Of a stretch of DNA of 64,000 nt, positions 1-7,892 are shown piece after piece (the first letter of the stretch is position 1; each line of letters starts with the position of its first letter). The DNA lies in the NCBI GenBank assembly GCA_041483675.1, contig JBGPGE010000005.1, positions 16,239-80,238 on the forward strand, written 5' to 3'. Below the pieces are notes generated by a model. That model searched no databases. It saw only the letters and a program-made list of their open reading frames with translations, and was not told the origin of the DNA. Source of the stretch: 2-12-FULL-60-19 sp041483675 (GTDB taxonomy: Bacteria > Desulfobacterota > Binatia > UBA9968). Made by a program: the position numbers and the translations under genes.

Positions 1-504
1 TTCGACGGCTCCCATAACCTCGCCGAGCGCGGCGGCGGGGCTGTCTTCGGTCCGCAACCGCCGCTCTTCCATGACCACCTGTTTTTCGGCTTCGAAAGTT
101 GCGCCGTCCAAGATGGCATTGGCCATCCGGTCGGCCTCCAGCTCGATCTCCACGCCGATCTTCTCCCGGCTCATGGTGGCGAAATAGACCGTGTGGTCGG
201 CGGAGGTAAAAGCATTGGACCGGCCGCCGTTCGTGGCAATGATCCGCGAGTATTGCTCCGGGCCGGTCGTCGGAGTCCCTTTGAACATCATATGTTCGAG
301 GAAGTGCGAGAGCCCGCTCTTGCCGTCCAATTCGTTCCGCGAGCCGACCCGATACCACACCTGAAAAGTCACCGCGGGACTTTTGTGATCTTCGAGCAGA
401 AGAACCTTGAGGCCGTTGTCGAGGACAAACTCCTGGACTTGCGCGGCGCGCGCCGGGAACGCCCAAAAGACAACGATCAGCAAAGCCAAAATCGCGCGAC
501 GCAT
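1..504 (-). CDS. M16 family zinc metallopeptidase, N-terminal part (runs off the window)
   Basis: The 168 visible residues begin with a hydrophobic signal peptide ending near AFPARAAQ, so the protein is exported. The inverted zinc motif HFLEH lies at residues 67-71 and a downstream Glu at about 147 (MEERR) sits at the spacing expected for the third zinc ligand of insulinase/pitrilysin peptidases. These enzymes degrade peptides in the periplasm, often as pairs of active and inactive subunits. The C-terminal part of the catalytic domain and the inactive M16_C domain lie beyond the window edge. The start is the ATG at 504. A sigma70-like promoter for ubiD lies in the divergent gap. Confidence 0.93.
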   Translation of the reverse strand, partial: MRRAILALLIVVFWAFPARAAQVQEFVLDNGLKVLLLEDHKSPAVTFQVWYRVGSRNELDGKSGLSHFLEHMMFKGTPTTGPEQYSRIIATNGGRSNAFTSADHTVYFATMSREKIGVEIELEADRMANAILDGATFEAEKQVVMEERRLRTEDSPAAALGEVMGAVE

Positions 505-558
505 GATCTTTAGTTGATAGAGGAAGGAAGGGAAAAGCGCAAGCATTCCGCCCCCGAG

Positions 559-587
559 TTGACAGTATCGGTACAGGGAAATAGGAT
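559..587 (+). promoter_or_regulatory. sigma70-like promoter for the ubiD-chdC pair
   Basis: TTGACA at 559-564 and TAGGAT at 582-587 are separated by 17 bases. They lie just upstream of a GGAGG-type ribosome binding site (about 597-601) and the ATG at 606. This is inferred from consensus match only. Confidence 0.5.
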
Positions 588-605
588 GGTTGTTTCGGAG
601 GCCAC

Positions 606-2039
606 ATGAACGACGTTACCGACATGAGAAATTTTATCCGCTGCCTCGAAGAGATGGGCGAGGTCAAGACGCTTGAAGGCGTCGATCTTAAGCTTGAGGT
701 GGGCGCGCTCACCGAACGGGCGGCGGAAAAAGAGGGGCCGGCGCTCTTGTTCAGCGGCTTCAAAGATTACCCGCCGGGTTTCCGCGTCGTTTCCAACCTT
801 TTCAGGACTTGCCGGCGCACCGCGCCGGCGATGGGACTTCCCACGGATCTCAAGGGCGTCGACTTTCTGTATGCCTGGAGAAAGAAACTCGCGGCGTTCA
901 AGCCGGTGCCCGTGCAGCAGGTGGAGGGCGGCCCGGTTTGCGAAAACCAGATGGACGGGGATCAGGTCGATCTCTACAAATTTCCGACGCCGAGTTGGCA
1001 TGAGCTCGACGGCGGCCCCTACCTCGGCACCGGCTGCGGCGTTATTACAAAGGATCCGGAGACGGGAAGGATCAACATCGGCACCTATCGCGTGATGATC
1101 CAGAACAAGAACACGGTCTCGGTCAAGATGAACATGGGCAAGCACGGCCGCCTCGCCTTCGAGCGGAGCCGCGCGGCGGGCAAGCCGCTGCCGGTCGCGA
1201 TCACTTTGGGCCAGGGGCCGAGCGTTTTTCTCGCCGCGCAGATGCCGTTGCCGCCGGATGTGAACGAATACGAGTTTGCCGGTTATCTCCAAGGCGCGCC
1301 CGTGCCCGTGATCCGAGGCGCCGCGACCGGCCTGCCGCTGCCGGCCAACGCCGAAGTCGTTCTCGAAGGCGAGATGCCGCCGATGAAAGACGAAGAAATG
1401 CCGCGCGAAGGGCCGTTCGGCGAATGGCCGGGCTATTTCACCGAAGCCAACGTCGGCGAGACGCCGGTGATGGTGGTGAAGCGGGTTTACTATAGAAACG
1501 ATCCGATCATTTTGGGCGCGCCGCCGCTCAAGCCGCCCGCGAGTTATCTCCCGATCTCGCTTGGCGCCGCGACGCTGTGGGAACAGTTGGAGAAAGCCGG
1601 AGTCCCCGACATCAAAGGAGTCTGGGGATTTGTCTACGGCGGGCAGCCCGGCCCGTTTACCGTGATTTCGATTCACCAGCGCTACGCGGGCCATTCGAAG
1701 CAGGCGCTGCTGGTCGCTGCCGGCGCGCGGGCCGGCGCCTACGGCGGAAAGTTCGTCGTGGTCGTGGACGACGACATCGACATCAGCAATCCCAACGACG
1801 TGATCTGGGCTATCGCGACCCGCTGCTACGTGCGCGACGGAATCGATGTCGTAAAAAGCGTCTGGGCCTCGGTATGCGAGCCGGCCATGCCGCCCGAGGA
1901 GCGCTCGCCGAAAGGCTACGTGTCGGACCGCGTTTTGATCGACGCCTGCCGGCCGTTCCGCTGGATGGATGAGTTTCCCGCGGTGAATGCCTTCGAGACG
2001 GAATTCAAAGACAAAGTGGAGAAGAAGTGGCGGATCTGA
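606..2039 (+). CDS. UbiD family (prenylated-FMN) decarboxylase
   Basis: The 477-residue protein has the usual UbiD length and fold order. It carries the family motif REGPFGEWPGY at about residues 266-277, whose Glu/Arg residues belong to the catalytic site of this family. UbiD enzymes reversibly decarboxylate aromatic or alpha,beta-unsaturated acids with prenylated FMN made by UbiX; no ubiX is in this window. The substrate cannot be read from sequence: the 4-hydroxy-3-polyprenylbenzoate of ubiquinone synthesis is one option, aromatic degradation another. The ATG has a good SD (CGGAGG). The 3' end overlaps the next gene by 13 bases, implying translational coupling to a HemQ/ChdC-like protein. 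Confidence 0.9.
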   Translation: MNDVTDMRNFIRCLEEMGEVKTLEGVDLKLEVGALTERAAEKEGPALLFSGFKDYPPGFRVVSNLFRTCRRTAPAMGLPTDLKGVDFLYAWRKKLAAFKPVPVQQVEGGPVCENQMDGDQVDLYKFPTPSWHELDGGPYLGTGCGVITKDPETGRINIGTYRVMIQNKNTVSVKMNMGKHGRLAFERSRAAGKPLPVAITLGQGPSVFLAAQMPLPPDVNEYEFAGYLQGAPVPVIRGAATGLPLPANAEVVLEGEMPPMKDEEMPREGPFGEWPGYFTEANVGETPVMVVKRVYYRNDPIILGAPPLKPPASYLPISLGAATLWEQLEKAGVPDIKGVWGFVYGGQPGPFTVISIHQRYAGHSKQALLVAAGARAGAYGGKFVVVVDDDIDISNPNDVIWAIATRCYVRDGIDVVKSVWASVCEPAMPPEERSPKGYVSDRVLIDACRPFRWMDEFPAVNAFETEFKDKVEKKWRI

Positions 2040-2878
2040 CCGAACAACAGGCGGCCGTCCCGCCGGTCCCGCTGACGCTCGAGGGATCTTTCGTTCTGCA
2101 CCAGATGTCCCGCTTGCGGTGGCATGCCTGGAGGGAGCTTGACCATCATGCGATGAAAGAGGTCGCCGAAGAAGCGGCGGCTCTTTTCGGCGCGATGGAG
2201 CAGGGCAAAGAGGAGCAGAGCGCGATCTTTTCCATGCTCGGCCACAAAGGCGATCTGCTGATCGTCCATTTCCGGCGGACGCTCGAAGCTTTGAACAGCG
2301 CCGAGCTGAGCGTCGCCAATCTCAAGCTCGCGGAATTCTTCGAGCCGACGACCTCTTATCTCTCCGTCGTGGAGCTGGGCTTGTACGAAGCGACCGTGCG
2401 CCTTTACGAATCGCTGAAGCAAAACGGCCTGAAGCCCGGCTCGCCGGAATGGAGCCAGGCCGTCGACGCCGAGCTGGCCAATCAGCGGAAAATGGTCGCG
2501 CCGAGGCTGTGGCCGCCGGTCCCGGCGCGCCGCTATGTCTGCTTTTATCCGATGAACAAGCTCCGCGGCGAGATCAAGAACTGGTACTCGGCCCCGATCG
2601 CCGACCGGCAGAAGATGATGGCGGAGCACGGCGTGATCGGGAGGAAGTACGCGGGTCAGGTGACGCAGATCATCTCAGGCTCGATCGGTTTCGACGATTG
2701 GGAATGGGGCGTCGATCTCTTCGCCGACGATCCGCTGGTGTTCAAAAAACTGGTTTACGAGATGCGCTTCGACGTCGCCAGCGCCGTTTACGGGCAGTTC
2801 GGCGCGTTCTATGTCGGCATTAGATTTCCAGCCGCAAAGCTTGCCCTATTTCTCGAAGGCAAGAGTCCCGCTTCGTAA
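2027..2878 (+). CDS. chdC: Chlorite dismutase family protein, coproheme decarboxylase (HemQ/ChdC)-like
   Basis: The C-terminal ~120 residues follow the HemQ pattern closely: YPMNK (the catalytic Tyr region, about residue 173), then EHGVIGRKY (proximal His about 201), QIISGSIGFDDWEWGV and YEMRFDVASA. ChdC decarboxylates two propionates of coproheme III to give heme b in the coproporphyrin-dependent pathway. At 283 residues it is somewhat longer than most ChdC proteins, with an N-terminal alpha/beta half typical of the duplicated chlorite-dismutase fold. The start overlaps ubiD. A loss-of-function heme-binding homologue cannot be excluded, but the key Tyr and His are present. Confidence 0.85.
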   Translation: MADLTEQQAAVPPVPLTLEGSFVLHQMSRLRWHAWRELDHHAMKEVAEEAAALFGAMEQGKEEQSAIFSMLGHKGDLLIVHFRRTLEALNSAELSVANLKLAEFFEPTTSYLSVVELGLYEATVRLYESLKQNGLKPGSPEWSQAVDAELANQRKMVAPRLWPPVPARRYVCFYPMNKLRGEIKNWYSAPIADRQKMMAEHGVIGRKYAGQVTQIISGSIGFDDWEWGVDLFADDPLVFKKLVYEMRFDVASAVYGQFGAFYVGIRFPAAKLALFLEGKSPAS

Positions 2879-2918
2879 GTCACACGCGCGCCGCTCCGAA
2901 CTTGAACCCTTTGAACAT

Positions 2919-3188
2919 TTATCCCCGATCCAGCCAGTCTTCGTGCAAGTCCACCCACAGCTTGTCTTGCGTGGCGGTTCCGAAGATCTCATTGACCTCG
3001 AACACGACGGTGTAAAGCGGCGGGTAAAGGCCGCGATGGTCGCGCGGGTTGTTAATGACGCCGTGGACCTCGGCGATCACGCCCTTCTTGCCCCGGATGT
3101 ACGCCGGCGTGCGCGGATTGCCCTCGGAGTTTTCCGGCTTGACGAGCACCTTGTCTCCAACCTTAAAACTGCCTTCGGTAGTTTCCAC
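2919..3188 (-). CDS. Nitrile hydratase beta-subunit C-terminal-like / thiocyanate hydrolase alpha-like small protein
   Basis: The 89 residues match the SH3-like C-terminal half of nitrile hydratase beta: FKVGDKV, then RTPAYIRGKKGVI, HG, LYTVVFEVNEIFG and WVDLHEDWL. In thiocyanate hydrolase this half is a free-standing subunit, and the arrangement here resembles that enzyme more than a two-subunit nitrile hydratase. The N-terminal half of beta is not encoded separately nearby. It lies 150 bases downstream of the alpha/gamma-type gene on the same strand, with an inverted-repeat element between. Substrate (nitrile, thiocyanate or other) is undetermined. Confidence 0.8.
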   Translation of the reverse strand: METTEGSFKVGDKVLVKPENSEGNPRTPAYIRGKKGVIAEVHGVINNPRDHRGLYPPLYTVVFEVNEIFGTATQDKLWVDLHEDWLDRG

Positions 3189-3207
3189 AGTAGTCCTTCT
3201 ATCTTTC

Positions 3208-3302
3208 CCTCTCCCGCTTGCGGGAGAGGGTGAGGGTGAGGGTCATATCCGAGCGAACCACCCTCACCTTTATCCTCTCCCTCCAAAGGAGGGCGAGGAA
3301 AT
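3208..3302. repeat. Intergenic inverted-repeat element
   Basis: A perfect hairpin (CTCTCCCGC/GCGGGAGAG) is followed by GGGTGAGG repeats. A partly complementary CCCTCACC...CCTCTCCCTCC arm follows. It separates the two nitrile-hydratase-type genes and could fold in the transcript. It looks like a dispersed REP-type element; copy number outside this window is unknown. Confidence 0.6.
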
Positions 3303-3338
3303 CATTACGTTACTTCGGAAAAACTTTTTTCGGGCGAT

Positions 3339-4388
3339 TCAGTAATCCCTCGGTCTCGGTTTCGCATGCCCCCATTCCGTCTCTTTCATTTTTCCGACTT
3401 GCGCCGGCTCCAAAGCTTCGGCCGCGCCGATCAGACTATCGACCGTTACCAGCTTCGCGAGCTCCGCTTCATTCAGCCCCTCCGTCCCCTTCGGCCTTCG
3501 CGGAATGACCATGTAGCGAACGTCGGAAGTGCTGTCGTGCACTCTCACCTGCATGTTCGACGGCAGCTCCAGCTCGAACATCTCTCCGAGAATGGCGCGG
3601 GGATTGGCGACGATCCGTTTTTTGTAGATGTCCTGCTTGTACCACCACGGCGTGTCGCCCAAGAGGTCATACGGATAGCAGGAGCAGAGCGTGCAGACGA
3701 TGACATTGTGAACCTTCTCGGTATTTTCCAGCACCCCAAGCTTACCCACGCGCCCCGGTGGAATCCCAAGATCGCGCAGCGCCGGACGCCCCTCGGAGAC
3801 GAGCCGGCGCTTGAAATCGGGGTCGAGCCAGGCGCGGGCCACGATCTTGCCGCCGTTCCACGGGCCGGCTTTTTTAATCGCTTCGCGCTCTTCATCCAGC
3901 TCCTTCTCGTTCAAGACTCCTTTTTGGATCAGCGCGTGGGTCAGCACATCAAGGACTCTAATGTTTTTATTGACATCTTCGGTCAAGCTCCGCACGCGAT
4001 CTTCCAGCGTGCCGCGATACTCCCGGTGAGCCAGGCGGAAAAATTCGTTGTAATCGCCCCTCTCGACCCTCGAATCTTCCGTCACCACGTCGCACGCGTC
4101 GCCAAGGGCTGAAGTGATGAGGCCGATCTCCCTAACGTAGTCGTCCAGCCCGTCCTCCAGCGCGCGAATGCGGGCTTCCAGCGTCACCTCCTGCCCGTTG
4201 CCTCGCTCCTCAGCGCCGGACTTGAGGGAGGAACACGTCGCCGCGTTGAAGAGATCGGTGAAGGATAGAATGCCTCTTCTTAGCAGCGTGAAGATGCGCG
4301 GCTCGATCCGCTTGGCCCGGTAATATTCGAGATCCTCCTCCACCGCCCTCACGTGCGCCTCGAAATCGTGCATGTGGCTATCCGACAT
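3339..4388 (-). CDS. Nitrile hydratase alpha / thiocyanate hydrolase gamma subunit with N-terminal repeat extension
   Basis: The C-terminal ~210 residues are the metal-binding subunit. The motif CTLCSC at residues 232-237 is the cobalt-type claw (iron types have CSLCSC), followed by YPYDLLG, WWYK and LPSNMQVRVHDS. The canonical N-terminal helix pair (RVRSLTEDV...LIQKGVLNEKEL) starts near residue 130. Before it lie about 125 extra residues in which the same kind of helix start recurs twice, EAHVRAVEEDL near 10 and EARIRALEDGL near 70. Typical subunits are ~200-240 residues, so this one is clearly enlarged. RBS AAGGAG precedes the ATG. No separate beta N-terminal subunit or activator gene is seen. 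Confidence 0.85.
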   Translation of the reverse strand: MSDSHMHDFEAHVRAVEEDLEYYRAKRIEPRIFTLLRRGILSFTDLFNAATCSSLKSGAEERGNGQEVTLEARIRALEDGLDDYVREIGLITSALGDACDVVTEDSRVERGDYNEFFRLAHREYRGTLEDRVRSLTEDVNKNIRVLDVLTHALIQKGVLNEKELDEEREAIKKAGPWNGGKIVARAWLDPDFKRRLVSEGRPALRDLGIPPGRVGKLGVLENTEKVHNVIVCTLCSCYPYDLLGDTPWWYKQDIYKKRIVANPRAILGEMFELELPSNMQVRVHDSTSDVRYMVIPRRPKGTEGLNEAELAKLVTVDSLIGAAEALEPAQVGKMKETEWGHAKPRPRDY

Positions 4389-4427
4389 AGGAGTTCTCCT
4401 TGCAGCCCAGGTTTAACTTCGCCCCAC

Positions 4428-4456
4428 CTCATACGCCAAACAAACGGCCATTTCAA
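4428..4456 (-). promoter_or_regulatory. sigma70-like promoter for the nitrile hydratase-type genes
   Basis: On the minus strand TTGAAA (4451-4456) and TATGAG (4428-4433) are spaced by 17 bases, about 40 bases upstream of the start codon at 4388. Consensus match only. Confidence 0.45.
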
Positions 4457-4517
4457 ACCCAGTTGATTTCTCTTGCTCTGTCGCCGGCTTATTGTAGAGT
4501 CAGCGTGAGACGGAACG

Positions 4518-4802
4518 ATGAAGATCGACCTATTTAAGCCTGTGGCCCTGAAGATAGATATCCCCGATCAAGGGCTTCGCAAGGGTGACGTCACTACGAT
4601 TGTCGAACATTTACCCGGCAAGAAGGGCGACGACGGCTACGCCCTAGAGGTGTTCAACGCTATCGGCGAGACCCTTGCCGTGATCACAGTACCCGAATCG
4701 GCCGTCGAACCTCTCACGGCAGATAAAATCCCCACAGTAAGACCGCTAGCCAAAACGGCGCAGGAAACTTACTTTGAAAAGAAAAAGCCCGATAACCTAT
4801 AG
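4518..4802 (+). CDS. DUF4926 domain-containing protein
   Basis: The 94-residue protein shows the DUF4926 pattern: a hydrophobic start, DIPDQGLRKGDVTTIVEHL (residues ~16-34), then GYALEVFNAIGETLAVITVP. Members are small soluble beta-rich proteins of unknown function, frequent in cyanobacteria and proteobacteria and often near toxin-antitoxin-like genes. It is divergent from the nitrile hydratase-type genes and overlaps the next gene by 29 bases, so the two are probably cotranscribed. Confidence 0.75.
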   Translation: MKIDLFKPVALKIDIPDQGLRKGDVTTIVEHLPGKKGDDGYALEVFNAIGETLAVITVPESAVEPLTADKIPTVRPLAKTAQETYFEKKKPDNL

Positions 4803-5634
4803 CGCTTTAGTCCTCGTTCTTTTAGTCTGTTCCGGTGTCTCCGGCGCCCAGGTTGATTGCTCTACGTACGATTTCGTTTTCTACGCACAGCCCACTTTCC
4901 ACGCGGATTCAACCATCACTCTCAGGGCGCGTCCGCGCTCTTCCGATTTGACGGTAGAGTATGGTGATCGGCGAACGCAAGCCAGTCGAACTGAGCAGTT
5001 CGCGCTCGATAGTGCTACTATCAAAAAGTTTTGTTCTCGTATGCAAAACTTGATGGTTGCCAGCCAGGAAAAGGATGACCGACGAGTCTGGGACGGAATC
5101 TCGGTGAGCGGCAATTTTCGCATGCCCGACTCGCAGCCTTACAACTTTTCGTTTCGGTCGCCGAATAAAGACGACCACCCTAAGGATCACGGAATTGCCG
5201 ATGCGGTTTTTACCCTTCTTGAGTCAACAACGCCGTCGTGTGAGCTAAACAACTACCTGGAGCAGCTTACGGTCTATCTCCAGTTCGGTCTACCCGCACG
5301 AGTCATGCCCGGCAAACCATTCACTATCCGTTTTTACGGAGCGTTATCGATCAATCACTGGTGGGAAAGGGAGGGATTGCTAACGTCGCTACCTACGGAC
5401 CAAGAGCTATTGATCGACATGACCAACCTTAGCGGCATGGGAACTATCTTCTATCCCCAGTTTCAGGCGCTTCTCAAACGTGTTCCAGTTATCACGTGGA
5501 TTGCCTCGGCGGAGGCGGGAAAGCAGTTGGCGGCTCTCGGCGTTAACCCGGAGAAGATAGAAATCCGGCAGGGAGCCAACTCCTGTGGCACTCTCCAGGG
5601 GAAGCGCTTTGCGCGCCGCTGGACACTCCTCTGA
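4774..5634 (+). CDS. Exported protein of unknown function
   Basis: The N-terminus (MKRKSPITYSALVLVLLVCS, ending near SGAQ) is a clear signal peptide. The mature part of ~260 residues is predicted soluble, with several aromatic-rich beta segments and Cys residues that could form disulfides (near 29, 87 and 176). I recognise no family. Its 29-base overlap with the DUF4926 gene suggests coupling. Codon use is a little less GC-rich than in flanking genes. Confidence 0.6.
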   Translation: MKRKSPITYSALVLVLLVCSGVSGAQVDCSTYDFVFYAQPTFHADSTITLRARPRSSDLTVEYGDRRTQASRTEQFALDSATIKKFCSRMQNLMVASQEKDDRRVWDGISVSGNFRMPDSQPYNFSFRSPNKDDHPKDHGIADAVFTLLESTTPSCELNNYLEQLTVYLQFGLPARVMPGKPFTIRFYGALSINHWWEREGLLTSLPTDQELLIDMTNLSGMGTIFYPQFQALLKRVPVITWIASAEAGKQLAALGVNPEKIEIRQGANSCGTLQGKRFARRWTLL

Positions 5635-5655
5635 ACACCCGCCCTGGTCTTGCCC

Positions 5656-5883
5656 TCATCCAACTTCGATCAGTTTTTTTCTAGCCGTGTCCCCTCGCAC
5701 GATCCGGATCGACGACTTAGGAACGGAGAAGTGTTCGGCTAACAGCTCAACCACCGCCTCGTTCGCCTTGCCCTCGCGAGCCGGGGCGCGGACGGAGACT
5801 GAATACTCGCCGTTGGCGAGCTTCTTCACCTCTTCCCTCCTGGCCTGAGGTTTGACCGTAATCCAGATTTTCACGGAGCGCAC
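5656..5883 (-). CDS. DUF167 (YggU) family protein
   Basis: The 75 residues match DUF167: ITVKPQARREEV, then VRAPAREGKANEAVVELLAEHF and SSIRIVRGDTARKKLIEV. The family is a small alpha/beta fold of unknown function, common next to YggT or translation genes. The likely start is GTG at 5883; another GTG three codons downstream is possible. It is the last gene of the minus-strand run after truB, separated by a repeat element. Confidence 0.85.
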   Translation of the reverse strand: MRSVKIWITVKPQARREEVKKLANGEYSVSVRAPAREGKANEAVVELLAEHFSVPKSSIRIVRGDTARKKLIEVG

Positions 5884-5904
5884 TTAAGAAGCTTAGCCCA
5901 GATG

Positions 5905-5984
5905 TTCACCGCCGAGGCGCGGAGCACGCGGAGGGGGGAAGGATTAGAAAGAACTCCCTGCGAACTCTGCGTCTCTGCGGTGAA
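5905..5984. repeat. Palindromic short-tandem-repeat element, ~9-base units
   Basis: The outer ends are TTCACCGC and GCGGTGAA. The left arm (GAGGCGCGGAGCACGCGGAGG) and the right arm on the other strand (CGCAGAGACGCAGAGTTCGC) are both built of degenerate ~9-base CGCAGAG units. It fills the gap between DUF167 and truB. Confidence 0.6.
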
Positions 5985-5996
5985 TACGCCGCCGGG

Positions 5997-6893
5997 CTAT
6001 GACGAAAACACCCGGTAAAGCCTCCACCGCCCGCCTGCCGTGTCATCCACCCAATGGATCAGGGCGAAGAGATTTCCTCCCGTGTCTATCAGGCGGAGCA
6101 TCTTCTCCCCGTTTTTCGGCGCGCCGAGTCCGGCGAGCAACTCCTGTTGGCCCAGTTTGATGCGGGAAAGTATGCGCCCTTCAAGCTGGACTGCCGGGAT
6201 GTCGCTCAACGCCTGGTTGAGCGACAGGATAGGAACTTCTCCCCTGGCTTTCGCGCCCTCGATGTCGTCGAGCGCAATTGCGTTGTCCACGCTTAAGTGG
6301 CCGCAGGCGAGACGGCGCAGGCTCTTCAAGTGCGCGCCGCAGCCGAGAGACTGTCCCATATCCGCCGCCAACGTGCGAATGTAAGTGCCCTTGGAACAGG
6401 TAACCTCGATACCGAGCTCAGTCGGACCCACCAGCCAGAGCAGGAGGCTTTCGATTTTTATTCCGCGCTGCGCGCGCTCAACCGTCTGGCCTTTTCTGGC
6501 AAGGCGGTAAAGTCGCACGCCCTCTTTCTTGAGCGCCGAGAACATGGGAGGAGTCTGGAGCAGATTGCCGGTGAAGGCTTCTTGAAGCTTTTTGATTTCT
6601 TCGTCCCCAATCGGCGGCACCTCTTTCACCGCCGTCACCGCGCCGGTCGAATCCTGCGTGTCGGTCTCCGTCCCCAAGGCAATCACTCCTCGATAACTTT
6701 TTCGCGCGGTAAGAAAAATATCGGCGATCCTGGTTCCATCGTCGATGCCCAGCGGGAGCAGGCCGGAGGCGAAGGGATCAAGCGTGCCGAGGTGGCCGAC
6801 CTTCTTTGCGCCAAGGATGCGCTTGACGCGCCCCACTACCTGCGCCGAGGTCGGCCCTTCGGGCTTGTCAACAAGTAATAATCCGCTTGCCAT
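5997..6893 (-). CDS. truB: tRNA pseudouridine(55) synthase
   Basis: TruB converts U55 in the T-loop of tRNAs to pseudouridine. The motif GHLGTLDPFASGLLPLGI (about residues 34-51) contains the catalytic Asp. GLLLVDKPEGPTS at the N-terminus and CSKGTYIRTLAADMG further on are also diagnostic. At 298 residues it has normal length, including a short C-terminal PUA-like portion. It is the seventh gene of the rimP-nusA-ylxR-infB-ylxP-rbfA-truB order. Confidence 0.96.
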   Translation of the reverse strand: MASGLLLVDKPEGPTSAQVVGRVKRILGAKKVGHLGTLDPFASGLLPLGIDDGTRIADIFLTARKSYRGVIALGTETDTQDSTGAVTAVKEVPPIGDEEIKKLQEAFTGNLLQTPPMFSALKKEGVRLYRLARKGQTVERAQRGIKIESLLLWLVGPTELGIEVTCSKGTYIRTLAADMGQSLGCGAHLKSLRRLACGHLSVDNAIALDDIEGAKARGEVPILSLNQALSDIPAVQLEGRILSRIKLGQQELLAGLGAPKNGEKMLRLIDTGGNLFALIHWVDDTAGGRWRLYRVFSS

Positions 6894-6967
6894 GAGATGA
6901 ACCTTTCCGTCATTCCCGCGAAAGCGGATTTAGACCATGAATTCCTGAAACACCAAACTATTTTCTC

Positions 6968-6995
6968 GCTGACGGCTGAAGGCTATTCGCTGCTT
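6968..6995. repeat. Heptamer tandem repeat overlapping the 3' end of rbfA
   Basis: Four consecutive 7-base units of the form GCTNNNN (GCTGACG, GCTGAAG, GCTATTC, GCTGCTT) run through the rbfA stop codon at 6983-6985, so the last codons of rbfA are part of the array. The same unit type recurs at 32975-33068. Confidence 0.55.
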
Positions 6996-7330
6996 TTTGT
7001 TCCCTTCAGCAGATCCTCGATGCGCTGAGCGCGGTCCTCGGTCTCGTCGTAGATAAACTCGATGGTCGGGACGAATCTCAGCTTGAGATCCTTGGCGGCC
7101 CGGCCGCGGATGAAGCCGGTCGCGCTTTTCAAGCCGGAAGTGACCTGTTCCTTCTTTTCGCTTCCGGCGAGGATGCTGAAGTAGATCTTCGCGTGTCTCA
7201 AGTCTTTGCTCACCTCCACGCCGGTGAGCGTGATTGCGCCGATGCGCGGGTCGCTGACTTCTTTCATGAGGAGCTGGGAAACCAGCTCCTGCAAAAGGTC
7301 TCCGACACGGTCTGAACGGTTGTAGTCCAT
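6983..7330 (-). CDS. rbfA: Ribosome-binding factor A
   Basis: RbfA binds the 30S precursor and helps mature the 5' end of 16S rRNA. The 115 residues show the family order: RVGDLLQELVSQLLMKEVSDPRI, then VEVSKDLRHAKIYFS and the C-terminal RFVPTIEFIYDETEDRAQRIEDLL. The ATG at 7330 is preferred over an in-frame TTG two codons upstream. The final codons lie in a heptamer repeat, which may have replaced the native C-terminus. Confidence 0.93.
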   Translation of the reverse strand: MDYNRSDRVGDLLQELVSQLLMKEVSDPRIGAITLTGVEVSKDLRHAKIYFSILAGSEKKEQVTSGLKSATGFIRGRAAKDLKLRFVPTIEFIYDETEDRAQRIEDLLKGTKSSE

Positions 7331-7394
7331 AGGCAAGAATAAATTTTAATTTTTAATTGGAGGAAAGTCTCCTGCATAATTCAAAAATGAATCA

Positions 7395-7414
7395 CCCCGC
7401 AGCAAGCTGCGGGG
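7395..7414. repeat. Hairpin repeat, CCCCGCAGC/GCTGCGGGG
   Basis: A perfect inverted repeat at 7395-7414 recurs in part at 7552-7568 (CGCAGCAAGCTGCGGGG). The two flank the dRS3-like element at 7450-7525 in the 277-base gap between rbfA and ylxP. No gene is seen in this gap. Confidence 0.6.
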
Positions 7415-7449
7415 TATCAAGAGGCCCTCGGATGACTTTTCCCCAAGTC

Positions 7450-7525
7450 GTCACCCCCGAATGTTTTAATCGGGGGTCCAGTCCGAAATCCGCCTGGATT
7501 CCCGCTAAAAGCATGCGGGGATGAC
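7450..7525. repeat. dRS3/REP-like inverted element
   Basis: The ends GTCACCCCCGA...TCGGGGGTCCAG and CTGGATTCCCGC...GCGGGGATGAC are inverted, as in the widespread GTCATTCCCGC...GCGGGAATGAC family. Further copies are at 15711, 45631 and 63774 in this window. Confidence 0.65.
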
Positions 7526-7607
7526 GGACTTCGTAAAGAAAATAAATTCTACGCAGCAAGCTGCGGGGAATTAACCCGCAGCGATTAAAAACTCACAATT
7601 GAGAATT

Positions 7608-7892
7608 CTAGCAGTAAAAGAACTCCGTCTCGACGTCACCCACCTGGGCCAGCCCCAGGCCGTCGACAAAATCTACGACCTGCCGGAGCGTGGCTTCGAC
7701 GACTTCCCGGCTGCTGCCGATCGCGCTGAACCCCAGAACCGCGCTCTGCCACAGCTCCTGATCGCCGCACTCGGCGACCGAAACGTTAAACTGATTGGAA
7801 ACCCGCGCTTGAATGCTTTTAAGAACTCCCCGCTTTCCCTTGAGCGAGTGGTTCTCCGCCAGGATCAGGCCGAGCTTGAGAACGCCCACCAC
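7608..7892 (-). CDS. ylxP: DUF503 (YlxP-like) protein
   Basis: The conserved core VVGVLKLGLILAENHSLKGK and the motif FNVSVAECGDQELWQSAVLG are typical of DUF503, a ferredoxin-like small protein that lies between infB and rbfA in many bacteria and is linked to ribosome maturation. I place the start at the GTG at 7892 (94 residues) because family members begin at this valine-rich strand. No good SD precedes it. The only strong SD in the intergenic stretch (AGGAGA, ~7935-7940) stands 6-8 bases before an in-frame ATA, so the true start is uncertain. Confidence 0.85.
   Translation of the reverse strand: MVGVLKLGLILAENHSLKGKRGVLKSIQARVSNQFNVSVAECGDQELWQSAVLGFSAIGSSREVVEATLRQVVDFVDGLGLAQVGDVETEFFYC

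Noticed and set aside
606..1694. Long open frame on the minus strand opposite ubiD
   Set aside because: It mirrors a conserved UbiD gene, its translation is Arg/His-rich, and it has no recognisable domain.
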